Part shown: positions 1 to 8,539 of the stretch, one piece after another
Numbering within the stretch: position 1 is the first letter of the stretch
How the letters are laid out: every line of letters starts with the position of its first letter
From: Tropicibacter alexandrii
Lineage (GTDB): Bacteria > Pseudomonadota > Alphaproteobacteria > Rhodobacterales > Rhodobacteraceae
Length of the DNA: 64,000 bases
Reading direction: 5' to 3'
Assembly (NCBI RefSeq): GCF_003667315.2
Contig: NZ_RCTZ02000007.1
Location: forward strand, 1-64,000
Program-made: the position numbers and the translations under genes
The notes under the pieces: model-generated
What the model was told of the DNA's origin: nothing
Seen by the model: only the letters and a program-made list of their open reading frames with translations
Database searches by the model: none

Positions 1-58
1 GTAGCTCGTCAGGCTCATAACCTGAAGGTCGTAGGTTCAAATCCTACTCCCGCAACCA
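1..58 (+). tRNA. tRNA-Met (CAU), 5' truncated, probably initiator
   Basis: Only the 3' part is inside the window: D-loop end, anticodon arm with CAT at 16-18, variable loop, T-arm (GGTTCAAATCC) and an encoded CCA at 56-58. The acceptor 3' strand and anticodon arm match what I recall of the alphaproteobacterial initiator tRNA, but the 5' acceptor strand (the diagnostic 1:72 mismatch) is missing, so elongator Met is not excluded. It is followed by a terminator and then by the photosynthesis cluster. Confidence 0.9.
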
Positions 59-70
59 CTTACAGAGAAC

Positions 71-101
71 AGGCCGCACCCAACAGGGCAGCGGCCTTTT
101 T
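71..101 (+). terminator. Rho-independent terminator after the tRNA
   Basis: GGCCGC at 72-77 pairs with GCGGCC at 91-96, an inner CCC/GGG extends the stem, and a run of five T follows. It closes the tRNA transcription unit. Confidence 0.8.
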
Positions 102-170
102 GTCGTTCGCAAAACAAAAAACCAGAAAATCTCCAGACACCTCGGGTTCTTCTCCGAACGTGCGCATTAG

Positions 171-1073
171 CTAACCCGGCTCCACCGTCCCGCCCTCTTT
201 GTCCGCGACTTCGGCCAGCCAGTCGAGGATGTGCCCGGTGATCCGATCCGGGGCTTCTTCGTGCATCAGGTGGCCGAGGCCTTCGACGCATCGAAGCGTG
301 GCTTGCGGCAGGCGAAGCGCGGCTCGTTCCGAGACATCGGGCGGCACCGCGCGGTCGCCGCTTGCCGCCAGCAACAGACAGCGTGCGTCGATCCGGGGCA
401 AGTCGCGCAGCAGCGGATCAATGTCCCAGTTGGCCATCATCTGTAACGTGCCATCCACATGGCGCCGATCCGAAATCAGCCGTGCATACAGCTGCAAGCC
501 TTCGGGATCGAGGGTGGACCCGGTGCCTTTCAGAAGCCGCTCGGCCCGGCGCAGGGGATCGGGTCCGGCGCTGAAAGCCAGCGCTGTCAAGGGGTTCAGG
601 GCCATGACCTTGGCCAGCAGGGGAAACAGCCAGCCCGCGACGCCTTCGAAATGGCCGAGGGCGGCGTTCAGACCGATCACCGCAGGCGGCGTTTGCCGTG
701 GCGTGGTCAGGATCCGGCACAGGGTCAACGCAAGGCAGGCCCCGGCAGAGTGGCCGATGATCGCGGTCGGGTGCCACCCGGCCTGATCGCACAGGGTCGC
801 GATGTCTTCGGTCATCCCGCGCAGGCTCAGGCGGTTGCGCGCGCCGGACTGGGAAAAGCCCTGACCGGGCAGGTCCAGCGCTACGACGTGATGGTGTTCG
901 GCAAGGATGGGCAGCACGGCGCGCCAAGTATGGGTCGAAGCCCCGGCACCATGCAGTAAAAGCAAGGTCGGTCCCTGTCCTGTCTCCTGGACGTGCCACC
1001 GGTGCCGCGCGCAGTCGATGCGGCGTGACAGGTGGCTGTTGGGCCAGTCTTTCAGATCGCGCGCCCAGTCCAA
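171..1073 (-). CDS. bchO: BchO, alpha/beta hydrolase of the Mg-chelatase operon
   Basis: Protein of 300 residues with an alpha/beta-hydrolase fold. The HGAG oxyanion motif is at about 41-44, the nucleophile elbow GHSAG at 107-111 (Ser109), and a C-terminal catalytic His lies in GLGHLMHEE. The BchO family is always linked to the Mg-chelatase genes and is annotated as a chelatase accessory protein; its substrate is not established. The start is TTG at 1073, chosen because the family begins MDW-like. It is the last gene of crtA-bchI-bchD-bchO and lies 3 bases after the bchD stop. Confidence 0.93.
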   Translation of the reverse strand: MDWARDLKDWPNSHLSRRIDCARHRWHVQETGQGPTLLLLHGAGASTHTWRAVLPILAEHHHVVALDLPGQGFSQSGARNRLSLRGMTEDIATLCDQAGWHPTAIIGHSAGACLALTLCRILTTPRQTPPAVIGLNAALGHFEGVAGWLFPLLAKVMALNPLTALAFSAGPDPLRRAERLLKGTGSTLDPEGLQLYARLISDRRHVDGTLQMMANWDIDPLLRDLPRIDARCLLLAASGDRAVPPDVSERAALRLPQATLRCVEGLGHLMHEEAPDRITGHILDWLAEVADKEGGTVEPG

Positions 1074-1076
1074 GGT

Positions 1077-2741
1077 CTACGTCCCAAGCGCCGCTTCGGC
1101 GCTCTGGCACAGAGCCCGGGCGTCCGCGCGCGGCAGGGCCAGATAGCGTGCGTTCAACCATCCGGCCAGCGCGCGGCCATCCTCGGCCGGGCGGTTCGCG
1201 GTATCGATGACCACGCCGGGCATCTGCTCGCGCGCCAGCACGGTGGCCAGCGTTTCAGCGTCCGCGCGCGCCTCGGCCCGGCCCGGTTGCCCATTCAGGG
1301 CAACGTTGCCGCGACCGTCGGTCAGCAGGATCAGCGCCGGAGACAGGCCATGGTGCCGCGCCGTGTCCGCCAGTTTCAGCGCCGCCTCAAGCCCGGAGGC
1401 CAGCGGTGTGCCGCCGCCACCGGGCAGGGCGGCCAGCTGCCGCTTGGCCTGCACCAGCGACCGGGTCGGGCTGAGCAGGACTTCGGCGGATGTGCCACGA
1501 AAGGCGATCAGCGCAACATGGTCGCGCTTGGCATAGGCGCGGGCAAGGAACAGTTCGACCGCGCCCTTGGCCTCGGCCATCCGCGCCAGCGCGGCGGACC
1601 CGGAGGCATCGACGGCAAAGATCAGCAGCCGGTCGGAGCGGTCCTCGAAGCGGCGCAGGCGGATGTCCTGTGCTGTGACAATGACCTTGGCGGCGCTGTC
1701 GGGGCGGGCCTTGCGGCGCAGGGTCTGGAACGGCGCGGCAGCGCGCAGCGTCGCGATCAGGTCGATCCGGCTACGCCCGTCCAGCCGACCGGGGCGCGAG
1801 GGCAGGGACCGCCCGCGTCGGTTGCCCTTGCGCTGCGCACCGGCCCCGCTGCCGCTGCTGGCAGAGGTCTTTGACAGGGTCAGACGCTCCAGCAGGCCAT
1901 CGGGCAGCGCGGCGGCGACGGCGGCGATGATCATGTCGTCGGGTGGCATGTCCGAAGGCGTGGTCTCCGGGCTCTCGCCCGGCTCGGGCGCGTCGGTCTG
2001 GGGCGGCGGGTCGGGTTGCGCGTCGTCCGGCAGGCAGGTCGCGCGGGGTCCAAGGACCAGCGCGGCGGCCTCGTTCAGATGGGCGGGGGTGATATCCGGC
2101 TGACCGTCCAGCACCGCCAGCGCGCGTGCCGCCCGCAAAGCCAGAATCGGCGCGCGCAGGCTGTCGATCCCCAGCCGCGCGGCGGCGGTGGTCAGAGCGG
2201 CGCGGTGGTCGTCGGCGATGACGATGCGCGGCAACGTGGCGCGCGCGCGGGCAAGGGTCTGGGACGGCGGCAGGTCGATGACGGCCTCGCGCCACGACAC
2301 GTCGCCCAGATCGACGGCAAAGGCCAGACGGTCGCGCAGGCTGGCGGGGGGCTGTTCGTCCGGCTCTGCGCCTTCGTCCAGCAGGATCAGGGCATGTCCG
2401 CGCCCATCGTCCAGCAGCCGCGCAAGCCGCGCGGCATAGCCCGCGCTTGCCCGTTCGGCCATGCTGAGCACCAGCGTCGCGGGCTGCGCCGCCAGACCTT
2501 TGGTGCGGATCACGCGGCGAGCGGCCAGCGACCCAGCGGCATCCAGTCCGCCGAACAACCTCTCATCCGGGTCGGACGGGTGCAGCCGGTGCAGCGGCGC
2601 GGTCAGGACCGTACCGCAGGCATCCTCGAACCTTTGCCGCACAGGTCCGGCCCGGGCGCGCAGCGTCAGGCCGCCAAGCCCCGCAGGGTCCACCGCCACG
2701 GCGCTCAGCGCGCGCAAGGCGCTGGCCCAAGCGGTTGTCAC
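1077..2741 (-). CDS. bchD: Magnesium chelatase subunit D
   Basis: BchD (554 residues) pairs with BchI as the AAA+ motor that drives Mg2+ insertion into protoporphyrin IX by BchH. The sequence shows a degenerate AAA+ half without Walker A, a Pro/Asp/Glu-rich linker at about 240-310, and a C-terminal von Willebrand A (integrin I) domain with the MIDAS motif D378-x-S380-x-S382 and a TDGRGN segment. The start is GTG at 2741, overlapping the bchI stop by 4 bases (GTGA), which implies translational coupling. This is the first committed step towards bacteriochlorophyll. Confidence 0.97.
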   Translation of the reverse strand: MTTAWASALRALSAVAVDPAGLGGLTLRARAGPVRQRFEDACGTVLTAPLHRLHPSDPDERLFGGLDAAGSLAARRVIRTKGLAAQPATLVLSMAERASAGYAARLARLLDDGRGHALILLDEGAEPDEQPPASLRDRLAFAVDLGDVSWREAVIDLPPSQTLARARATLPRIVIADDHRAALTTAAARLGIDSLRAPILALRAARALAVLDGQPDITPAHLNEAAALVLGPRATCLPDDAQPDPPPQTDAPEPGESPETTPSDMPPDDMIIAAVAAALPDGLLERLTLSKTSASSGSGAGAQRKGNRRGRSLPSRPGRLDGRSRIDLIATLRAAAPFQTLRRKARPDSAAKVIVTAQDIRLRRFEDRSDRLLIFAVDASGSAALARMAEAKGAVELFLARAYAKRDHVALIAFRGTSAEVLLSPTRSLVQAKRQLAALPGGGGTPLASGLEAALKLADTARHHGLSPALILLTDGRGNVALNGQPGRAEARADAETLATVLAREQMPGVVIDTANRPAEDGRALAGWLNARYLALPRADARALCQSAEAALGT

Positions 2742-3742
2742 GCCAGCACCTCGTCCACGGCGCGGGCGACCCGCGCGCCCGATCCTGCCTCGTCCAGCGG
2801 GTCACGGCGCAGACGGTGGCTCAGCGCCATCGGCGCGACGCGGCGCAGGTGATCGGCGCTGACGGCGGTCGCGCCCTCATAGGCGGCCAGCGCGCGGGCC
2901 GCGCGCAGCAAGGTCAGCTCGCCCCGCAGCCCGTCTGTGCCCAGCGTCAGGCTGAGCCGCGCGCAAAGTTCCAGCATGTCATCGTCTGCCACGACCTTGG
3001 GCAAGGCGTCGCGCGCGGCAAGGATCGCGGCGCGGATCGTGGCGTCCTCGTCCTGCCATTTGGCCAGAAAGGCCGCGCGGTCAGTATCATAGGCATCGCG
3101 GCGGCGCACCACCTCGACCCGCTCGGCGATCTCGGTGGGCGAGCGGACCTCGACCGACAGACCAAAGCGATCCAGCAATTGCGGGCGCAATTCGCCCTCT
3201 TCGGGGTTGCCCGAGCCGACAAGCACGAAACGTGCGGCATGGCGGATCGACAGGCCCTCGCGCTCGACCGCGTTGACGCCGGATTGCGCCACGTCCAGCA
3301 GCAGGTCGACGATGTGATCCTCCAGCAGGTTGACCTCGTCGATATAAAGATAGCCGCGATTGGCGCGGGCCAGCAGGCCGGGTTCGAAATGCTTTTCGCC
3401 AAGGCTGAGCGCGCGTTCGATGTCCAGCGCGCCGGTCACGCGGTCCTCTGTCACGCCCAAGGGCAGGTCGACGACAGGGGTCGGGCGGCTGACAAGGCTG
3501 CGCGATTGGACGTGCGCCCAGTCCGGGCAGTCCTCCGGCGTGGCGGCGTTGACCGGGCAGCCCTCGACCACGGTGATCGGCGGCAAGAGCGCGGCCAGAG
3601 CCCGCACGGCGGTGGATTTGCCGGTGCCCCGGTCGCCAAACACCAGCACGCCGCCGATTCCCGGATCGATGGCCGTCAGAATCATCGCCAGCTTCATCTC
3701 GTGCTGGCCGACGATGGCGGAAAAGGGGAAGGGGGCGGTCAT
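2738..3742 (-). CDS. bchI: Magnesium chelatase ATPase subunit I
   Basis: BchI (334 residues) is the AAA+ ATPase of Mg-chelatase. Walker A GDRGTGKS is at 36-43 and a Walker B-like LYIDEVNLL follows, with the typical sensor and lid region after it. The chosen ATG at 3742 gives the family N-terminus TAPFPFSAIVGQ; a longer reading frame upstream overlaps crtA and is not supported. The start overlaps the crtA stop as ATGA, so crtA, bchI and bchD are translationally coupled. Confidence 0.98.
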   Translation of the reverse strand: MTAPFPFSAIVGQHEMKLAMILTAIDPGIGGVLVFGDRGTGKSTAVRALAALLPPITVVEGCPVNAATPEDCPDWAHVQSRSLVSRPTPVVDLPLGVTEDRVTGALDIERALSLGEKHFEPGLLARANRGYLYIDEVNLLEDHIVDLLLDVAQSGVNAVEREGLSIRHAARFVLVGSGNPEEGELRPQLLDRFGLSVEVRSPTEIAERVEVVRRRDAYDTDRAAFLAKWQDEDATIRAAILAARDALPKVVADDDMLELCARLSLTLGTDGLRGELTLLRAARALAAYEGATAVSADHLRRVAPMALSHRLRRDPLDEAGSGARVARAVDEVLA

Positions 3743-4446
3743 GTCTGTTCTCCGATCCGGGCCAGTGGAGGGCGGCCCTGCCAAGTGCCTTCGGCGCCTT
3801 GCACGTTGAACCTTGCATAAAGCTCTTCGCGGAACCAGTTGCCTTCGCGCACGGCGCGGATGGCCTGCGCATGCGGCCCGTCCCGGCGGGCGAACTCGGC
3901 CATGGTTCCGGCGTCGGGCCAGATGGAAAAGGTGACCTGATGCAGCCAGGGCACCTCGCCGATGCCGATCTTGAAGGCGACGTCGCGGTTGTCGCCGATC
4001 ACGGCGCTGATCCGGGGCACGCGCCGCCAGAAGCGCAGCATCGTGCGCGGGCGCAAGGTGGCGCGGGTCAGCGCGGCGATCGGGCCGCTGTCAGACGCGG
4101 CATCCGGGCGAAACGGGCTTTGCCCCGACCACGCGCCGCGCGCCGAGGTTGGTGTCAGGTAGACGGTCCAGCTTTCGCTGGCGCGGCGTTGGTAGCGTCG
4201 GTAGATCGCGGCGCTCTGCGTCTGTTGGCGCGCACGCGCGGCGCTGTCCCAGACCGCGAGGATGGCATAGACCGCCGTGTCGGGCACCGGTGTGAACCCT
4301 TCGCCGGTGCCGGCCCCGCAGAGCTTCCAGAACCCGATCCCGTCGAGGCGCGCGATGGCGGGTCGGGCCAGCCCCATCATGGCAAAGGCCCAAATCCGGT
4401 CGCGCACCCTTGGAAAGCGATAAAAGCTGAGAGAGACGGTCTGAAT
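3739..4446 (-). CDS. crtA: Spheroidene monooxygenase CrtA, apparent ATT start
   Basis: CrtA (235 residues) adds the 2-keto group to spheroidene, giving spheroidenone under oxic conditions. The sequence carries the family signature QTVSLSFYRF, then GIGFWKLCGAGTGEGF and a C-terminal WFREELYARF. The alignable first residue falls on ATT at 4446-4444; no ATG, GTG or TTG lies nearby in frame, and an AAGGA Shine-Dalgarno sits 7 bases before the ATT. The first gene of the minus-strand crtA-bchIDO unit, it diverges from crtI across a region with a PpsR site. Confidence 0.92.
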   Translation of the reverse strand: MQTVSLSFYRFPRVRDRIWAFAMMGLARPAIARLDGIGFWKLCGAGTGEGFTPVPDTAVYAILAVWDSAARARQQTQSAAIYRRYQRRASESWTVYLTPTSARGAWSGQSPFRPDAASDSGPIAALTRATLRPRTMLRFWRRVPRISAVIGDNRDVAFKIGIGEVPWLHQVTFSIWPDAGTMAEFARRDGPHAQAIRAVREGNWFREELYARFNVQGAEGTWQGRPPLARIGEQT

Positions 4447-4466
4447 GGCAGGTTCCTTTCCCCGCA
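4436..4466 (-). promoter_or_regulatory. Ribosome binding site that places the crtA start at ATT
   Basis: On the minus strand GGGGAAAGGAA is followed by CCTGCC and then ATT CAG ACC. The purine-rich core spans codons immediately upstream of the ATT, so the true start must be downstream of it. ATT at 4446 is the only plausible initiation codon before a Met well inside the conserved region. Confidence 0.6.
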
Positions 4467-4517
4467 GGGCGGGACAGGCGCGGGTCTTGACTTCATCAAA
4501 CAGGGTTACAGATGTGT

Positions 4518-4535
4518 TGTAAAGTTTTATGGACA
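4518..4535. promoter_or_regulatory. PpsR/CrtJ operator between crtA and crtI
   Basis: Perfect TGT-N12-ACA palindrome in the divergent crtA/crtI control region, 17 bases before the crtI ATG. PpsR (encoded at 40067) is the expected aerobic repressor. No second perfect site with 7-8 bp spacing is visible here. Confidence 0.8.
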
Positions 4536-4551
4536 CATGTAGCCTGCAATC

Positions 4552-6105
4552 ATGTTGACACATTTCGATCCCGAGCAATGGGCCGCCGCCGTTCCGGCGA
4601 ATGTGCCGCACGCGGTGGTCATCGGTGCCGGTCTGGGTGGGCTGGCTTCGGCGATGCGGCTTGGGGCGAAGGGCTATCGCGTCACGGTGCTGGACCGGCT
4701 CGACCGGCCCGGCGGGCGCGGCGCCAGTATCGAGCAGGGCGGGCACCGCTTCGACCTTGGCCCGACCATCGTCACCGTGCCACAAGCCTTCCGCGAGCTC
4801 TGGGCCGCCTGCGGGCGCGACTTTGACAGCGATGTCGATCTGCGCGCGCTCGACCCGTTCTACGAGCTGCGCTGGCCCGATGGCACGCGGCTGCAGGTCA
4901 ACGGCGATACGGAGACGATGCGCCAAAAGGTGGCGCAGCTGTCGCCGGGCGATGTCGCGGGGTATGAGCAGTTCCTGAAGGACAGCGAGGCGCGCTACGG
5001 CTTTGGCTTTGAAAACCTCGGGCGGCGTCCGATGCATCGGCTGTGGGACCTGATCAAGGTCCTGCCGACCTTCGCCATGTTCCGGGCGGATCGGTCCATT
5101 CATGCCCATGCGGCACGGCGCGTGCGCGATCCGCGTTTGCGCATGGCGCTGTCTTTTCACCCGCTGTTCATCGGCGGCGATCCGTTCCGCGTGACCTCGA
5201 TCTACGCGCTGGTCAGCCATCTCGAAAAGGCGTTCGGCGTGCATTACGCCATGGGCGGGGTCGACGCGATTGCACAGGCGATGCGGCAGGTCATCGAGGG
5301 GCAGGGCGGCCACGTGGTGCAAGGCGCCGAGGTCGATGAGGTACTCCTGCGCAGTGGCCGCGCGCGCGGCGTGCGGCTGGTCTCCGGTCAGGAGGTATCC
5401 GCCGATGTGGTCGTGTCCAATGCCGATGCGGGGCATACCTATGACCACCTTCTGCGCAATGCGCACAAACGGCGCTGGACCGGGCCGCGGCTAAAGCGGT
5501 CGCGCTGGTCCATGGGCATCTTCGTCTGGCATTTCGGCACGCGCGGCACCCGCGACATGTGGCGCGATGTGGGGCATCACACGATCCTCAACGGCCCGCG
5601 CTACAAGGGGCTGATCGACGATATCTTCGTCAACGGGCGCTTGGCCGACGATATGAGCCTGTATGTCCACCGCCCCTCGGTCACCGATCCGGCTGTCGCC
5701 CCCGAGGGCGACGATACGTTCTACGCGCTCAGCCCGGTGCCGCATCTGGGCCATGACAACCCGGTCGATTGGCAAGCCATGGCGGAACCCTACCGGCAAA
5801 AGGTGCAGGCCGTCCTGGAACGCGAGCTGTTGCCGGGCCTTGGCCAGCACCTGACCGAGCAGATGGTCTTTACCCCCGAAACCTTCCGCGACCGCTATCT
5901 CAGCCCCTATGGCACGGGCTTTTCCATCGAGCCGCGCATCCTGCAAAGCGCCTATTTCCGGCCCCACAACGTCAGCGAAGAGGCCAAGGGCCTGTATCTG
6001 GTCGGTGCGGGCACCCATCCCGGCGCGGGTCTGCCCGGCGTGATTTCCAGCGCCGAGGTGCTGGGCAAGCTGATCCCCGACGCCGTCCCGGTGTGCGCGC
6101 CATGA
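4552..6105 (+). CDS. crtI: Phytoene desaturase CrtI
   Basis: CrtI (517 residues) desaturates phytoene, giving neurosporene in spheroidene-producing purple bacteria. An N-terminal FAD-binding Rossmann motif VVIGAGLGGLASA (GAGLGG at 25-30) is followed by DRLDRPGGRG, and the C-terminal signature GAGTHPGAGLPGV precedes the last 20 or so residues. Length is normal for the family. The ATG is the first after the operator region. The stop overlaps the crtB start (ATGA), so the two are translationally coupled. Confidence 0.98.
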   Translation: MLTHFDPEQWAAAVPANVPHAVVIGAGLGGLASAMRLGAKGYRVTVLDRLDRPGGRGASIEQGGHRFDLGPTIVTVPQAFRELWAACGRDFDSDVDLRALDPFYELRWPDGTRLQVNGDTETMRQKVAQLSPGDVAGYEQFLKDSEARYGFGFENLGRRPMHRLWDLIKVLPTFAMFRADRSIHAHAARRVRDPRLRMALSFHPLFIGGDPFRVTSIYALVSHLEKAFGVHYAMGGVDAIAQAMRQVIEGQGGHVVQGAEVDEVLLRSGRARGVRLVSGQEVSADVVVSNADAGHTYDHLLRNAHKRRWTGPRLKRSRWSMGIFVWHFGTRGTRDMWRDVGHHTILNGPRYKGLIDDIFVNGRLADDMSLYVHRPSVTDPAVAPEGDDTFYALSPVPHLGHDNPVDWQAMAEPYRQKVQAVLERELLPGLGQHLTEQMVFTPETFRDRYLSPYGTGFSIEPRILQSAYFRPHNVSEEAKGLYLVGAGTHPGAGLPGVISSAEVLGKLIPDAVPVCAP

Positions 6106-7142
6106 TCGCCGAAGCCGATATGCGCCACTGCGCCGAGGCGATCCGCCATGGCTCGCTGTCCTTCCATGCGGCCTCGCGGCTGTTGCCGCAACGGGTCCGC
6201 GACCCGGCGCTGGTGCTGTATGCGTTCTGCCGTCTGGCCGATGACGCGGTCGATCTGCAGGACGCCAAGGAGGACGCCGTGTTGCGCCTGTCGCAACGGC
6301 TGGACCTTGCCTATGCGGGTACGCCTTTGGATGCGCCCGCCGACCGCGCCTTTGCCGCGCTGATCGAGAGTTTCGACATGCCGCGCGCCCTGCCGGAGGC
6401 GCTGTTGGAAGGTCTGGCATGGGATGCGCTGGGGCGCAGGCCTCAGACGCTGTCGGACTTGCATGCCTATTCCGCCCGCGTGGCCTCGGCCGTGGGGGCG
6501 ATGATGTGTGTGCTGATGGGGGTGCGCGACCGCGACGCGCTGGCGCGGGCCTGCGATCTGGGCGTGGCGATGCAGTTGACGAACATCGCCCGCGACGTGG
6601 GCGAGGATGCGCGCGAGGGGCGGCTGTACCTGCCCGCCGACTGGATGGATGAGGCCGGTTTGTGCCCCAAGGCGTTTCTGGCCGATCCGCAGATGTCCCC
6701 TGCCTTGGCCGGGCTGGTCCGGCGGCTGCTGCGCGAGGCGGGGCATCTTTATGCCCGCGCCGAAACCGGCATCGCCGCGCTGCCGCTCCCCTGTCGGCCG
6801 GGCATCTATGCCGCCCGCCATGTCTATGCCGGGATCGGCGGGGCGGTGCGGCGCAACGGTTTTGACCCGATCAGCACCCGCGCCCGCACCGGCAAGGGGC
6901 GCAAGCTGGGCTGGCTGGCGCTGTCGACGCTTCGGGCCGGGGCCAGCACGGTCTTGCCACGCTCCGCCCTGATCCACGCGCCCGCTTTGTCGGAAACCGC
7001 CTTCCTCGTCGACGCCGCCGCCGACCGCCCCGCCGAGGCCACCGATTGGAGCGACCAGATGCTGGATATGCTGGCGCGGCTCAAGGCCCGCGACATCGAC
7101 CGCCGCGCGGCGTTGATTGCTGCGCCCGCGCGCGCTAGTTGA
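6102..7142 (+). CDS. crtB: Phytoene synthase CrtB
   Basis: CrtB (346 residues) condenses two geranylgeranyl diphosphates to phytoene, the first carotenoid-specific step. The two Asp-rich squalene/phytoene synthase motifs are visible: DDAVD at 47-51 and DVGED at 165-169, the latter within NIARDVGEDAREGRLYLP. The start is the ATG inside the crtI stop overlap. It sits 6 bases upstream of tspO in the same direction. Confidence 0.98.
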   Translation: MIAEADMRHCAEAIRHGSLSFHAASRLLPQRVRDPALVLYAFCRLADDAVDLQDAKEDAVLRLSQRLDLAYAGTPLDAPADRAFAALIESFDMPRALPEALLEGLAWDALGRRPQTLSDLHAYSARVASAVGAMMCVLMGVRDRDALARACDLGVAMQLTNIARDVGEDAREGRLYLPADWMDEAGLCPKAFLADPQMSPALAGLVRRLLREAGHLYARAETGIAALPLPCRPGIYAARHVYAGIGGAVRRNGFDPISTRARTGKGRKLGWLALSTLRAGASTVLPRSALIHAPALSETAFLVDAAADRPAEATDWSDQMLDMLARLKARDIDRRAALIAAPARAS

Positions 7143-7148
7143 CCTGAC

Positions 7149-7613
7149 ATGTTCTGGATCTGCTTCGCCCTCTTCCTCGCCGCCTGCTTCGCCGCCGGAG
7201 CCACGGGTGGCCTGTTTCCGCCCGGACCGTGGTACCAAAACCTGCGCAAGCCTTGGTTTACCCCGCCGAACTGGGCTTTTCCGGTGGTCTGGACCACGCT
7301 TTACATCTGCATGGCCTTTGCGGGCGCGCGGGTGGCGATGATCCCCGGCAATGGCATTGCCATGGCGCTGTGGTCCTTGCAGATCGCGCTCAACGGTCTG
7401 TGGACGCCGGTGTTTTTCGGCTTGCGCAAGATGCGGCTGGGGCTGGTGGTGCTGGGGGGGCTGTGGCTGTCCGTGGCGGCGTCGGCGGCTGCGCTGGGGG
7501 CGTTGGACCCGCTGGCGGGTCTGTTGTTCCTGCCCTACCTGCTATGGGTCAGCATCGCGGGCGCGCTGAACTGGTCGGTGCTGCGCCTCAATCCCGACGC
7601 GGCCGAAGGCTAG
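7149..7613 (+). CDS. tspO: TspO/MBR family tryptophan-rich sensory protein
   Basis: A 154-residue membrane protein with five hydrophobic helices and the TspO signature region: PWYQNLRKPWFTPPNW, then WTTLYICMA and AGALNWSVLRLN. TspO (formerly CrtK) binds tetrapyrroles in the outer membrane of Rhodobacter and lowers photosynthesis gene expression in oxygen, probably through the PpsR/PpaA branch. It is the last gene of crtI-crtB-tspO; its TAG stop overlaps the crtC stop tail to tail by 4 bases. Confidence 0.95.
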   Translation: MFWICFALFLAACFAAGATGGLFPPGPWYQNLRKPWFTPPNWAFPVVWTTLYICMAFAGARVAMIPGNGIAMALWSLQIALNGLWTPVFFGLRKMRLGLVVLGGLWLSVAASAAALGALDPLAGLLFLPYLLWVSIAGALNWSVLRLNPDAAEG

Positions 7614-8539
7614 GGCCAACCGGCGCGACGCGGCACCCGTACCGCCAGCATCGGCTTCATCCAAGGCTGGCGAAAGCGGCGCAGGTCCAGCGCCTCGTGT
7701 ACGCCGGTCGTCATCTCTCCGTCGATGCGGGTTTCCACCGCCGAGCGGCAGTAGAACGGCGCATCGAGCATCGGCAGGACCTGACGCGGGCTGTGGCCCG
7801 CATCGGCGCGGGTTTCACGGCGCAGCGCCCAAAGCGTGCGGGGCAAGCGGGCCACGGGCGGCGGGTCGATCATCCGGGCCTCCGACCCCTCGACCCGGAC
7901 CGCCGCGCCGATCCGGCTGCCGTCCAGCCGTGTGGCGTCGTAGAAACAGGTGGTGCCGTGGCGGTGTGGAAAGCGCCCCCAGCTCCAACTGGCGAAATCC
8001 GCCTCCAGCGCGCGGGTGCCGAAATTCGCATCGAAATAGCCATGTCCCTGCCAGCGCCAGCCGGGCGCATCCAGATCGACATCGATATCAGCTGATGGCG
8101 CAAAGGGCCGCCAGACATGCGCGCCATCCTGCGTCAGGGGCAGCTCGACCGAGGTGACCGCGTGGGGTGTCAGCGTGATCCGCCCCCGGATATGGCCAAA
8201 GCGCGGCGCAGCACCGCGTTCATCCACGTCGATCACCAGCCGATCGCCCCGCCAGTGCAGCGAGGATGGCCCGACGGTAAACCGCTCGGCGCTTTGGCGC
8301 AGGGCGGCGCGCCCCCGGTCGGTCATGGCAAAGCGCCCGCCCGGCCCGTAGGTCGCGACATTGATGCAGACATGGTTTTCCGGATCGCGCCGCCCCGACC
8401 ACGCATACCACGGCGAAAACACCGAGCCGATGAAGGCGATGATGCTGACCGCGCGGGTGCCATCGGCGCTCAGGCCGTCGATATACCACCACGCGTAGCC
8501 GTCCGGCGGGACGGCAAGGTCGAAATGCGGCGCTGCAAG
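7610..8539 (-). CDS. crtC: Hydroxyneurosporene synthase CrtC; start unresolved
   Basis: CrtC hydrates the 1,2 double bond of neurosporene and related acyclic carotenes. Family features are clear: an HFDLAVPPDGYAWWY N-terminus, IAFIGSVFSPWYAWSG, DPENHVCINVATYGPGG and the GHGYFDANFG segment. The given 5' edge is the CTT codon (8539-8537) just before the homologous region, not a proven start. No ATG, GTG, TTG or CTG exists in this frame between there and 8812. The N-terminus overlaps the end of crtD by about 70 bases, so translation probably depends on crtD. Confidence 0.85.
   Translation of the reverse strand, partial: LAAPHFDLAVPPDGYAWWYIDGLSADGTRAVSIIAFIGSVFSPWYAWSGRRDPENHVCINVATYGPGGRFAMTDRGRAALRQSAERFTVGPSSLHWRGDRLVIDVDERGAAPRFGHIRGRITLTPHAVTSVELPLTQDGAHVWRPFAPSADIDVDLDAPGWRWQGHGYFDANFGTRALEADFASWSWGRFPHRHGTTCFYDATRLDGSRIGAAVRVEGSEARMIDPPPVARLPRTLWALRRETRADAGHSPRQVLPMLDAPFYCRSAVETRIDGEMTTGVHEALDLRRFRQPWMKPMLAVRVPRRAGWP

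Noticed and set aside
4555-4560. TTGACA as a -35 for crtI
   Set aside because: It lies inside the first codons of crtI, so it cannot drive crtI.
5491-6420. 309-codon minus-strand frame opposite crtI/crtB
   Set aside because: Shadow of two well-supported genes.
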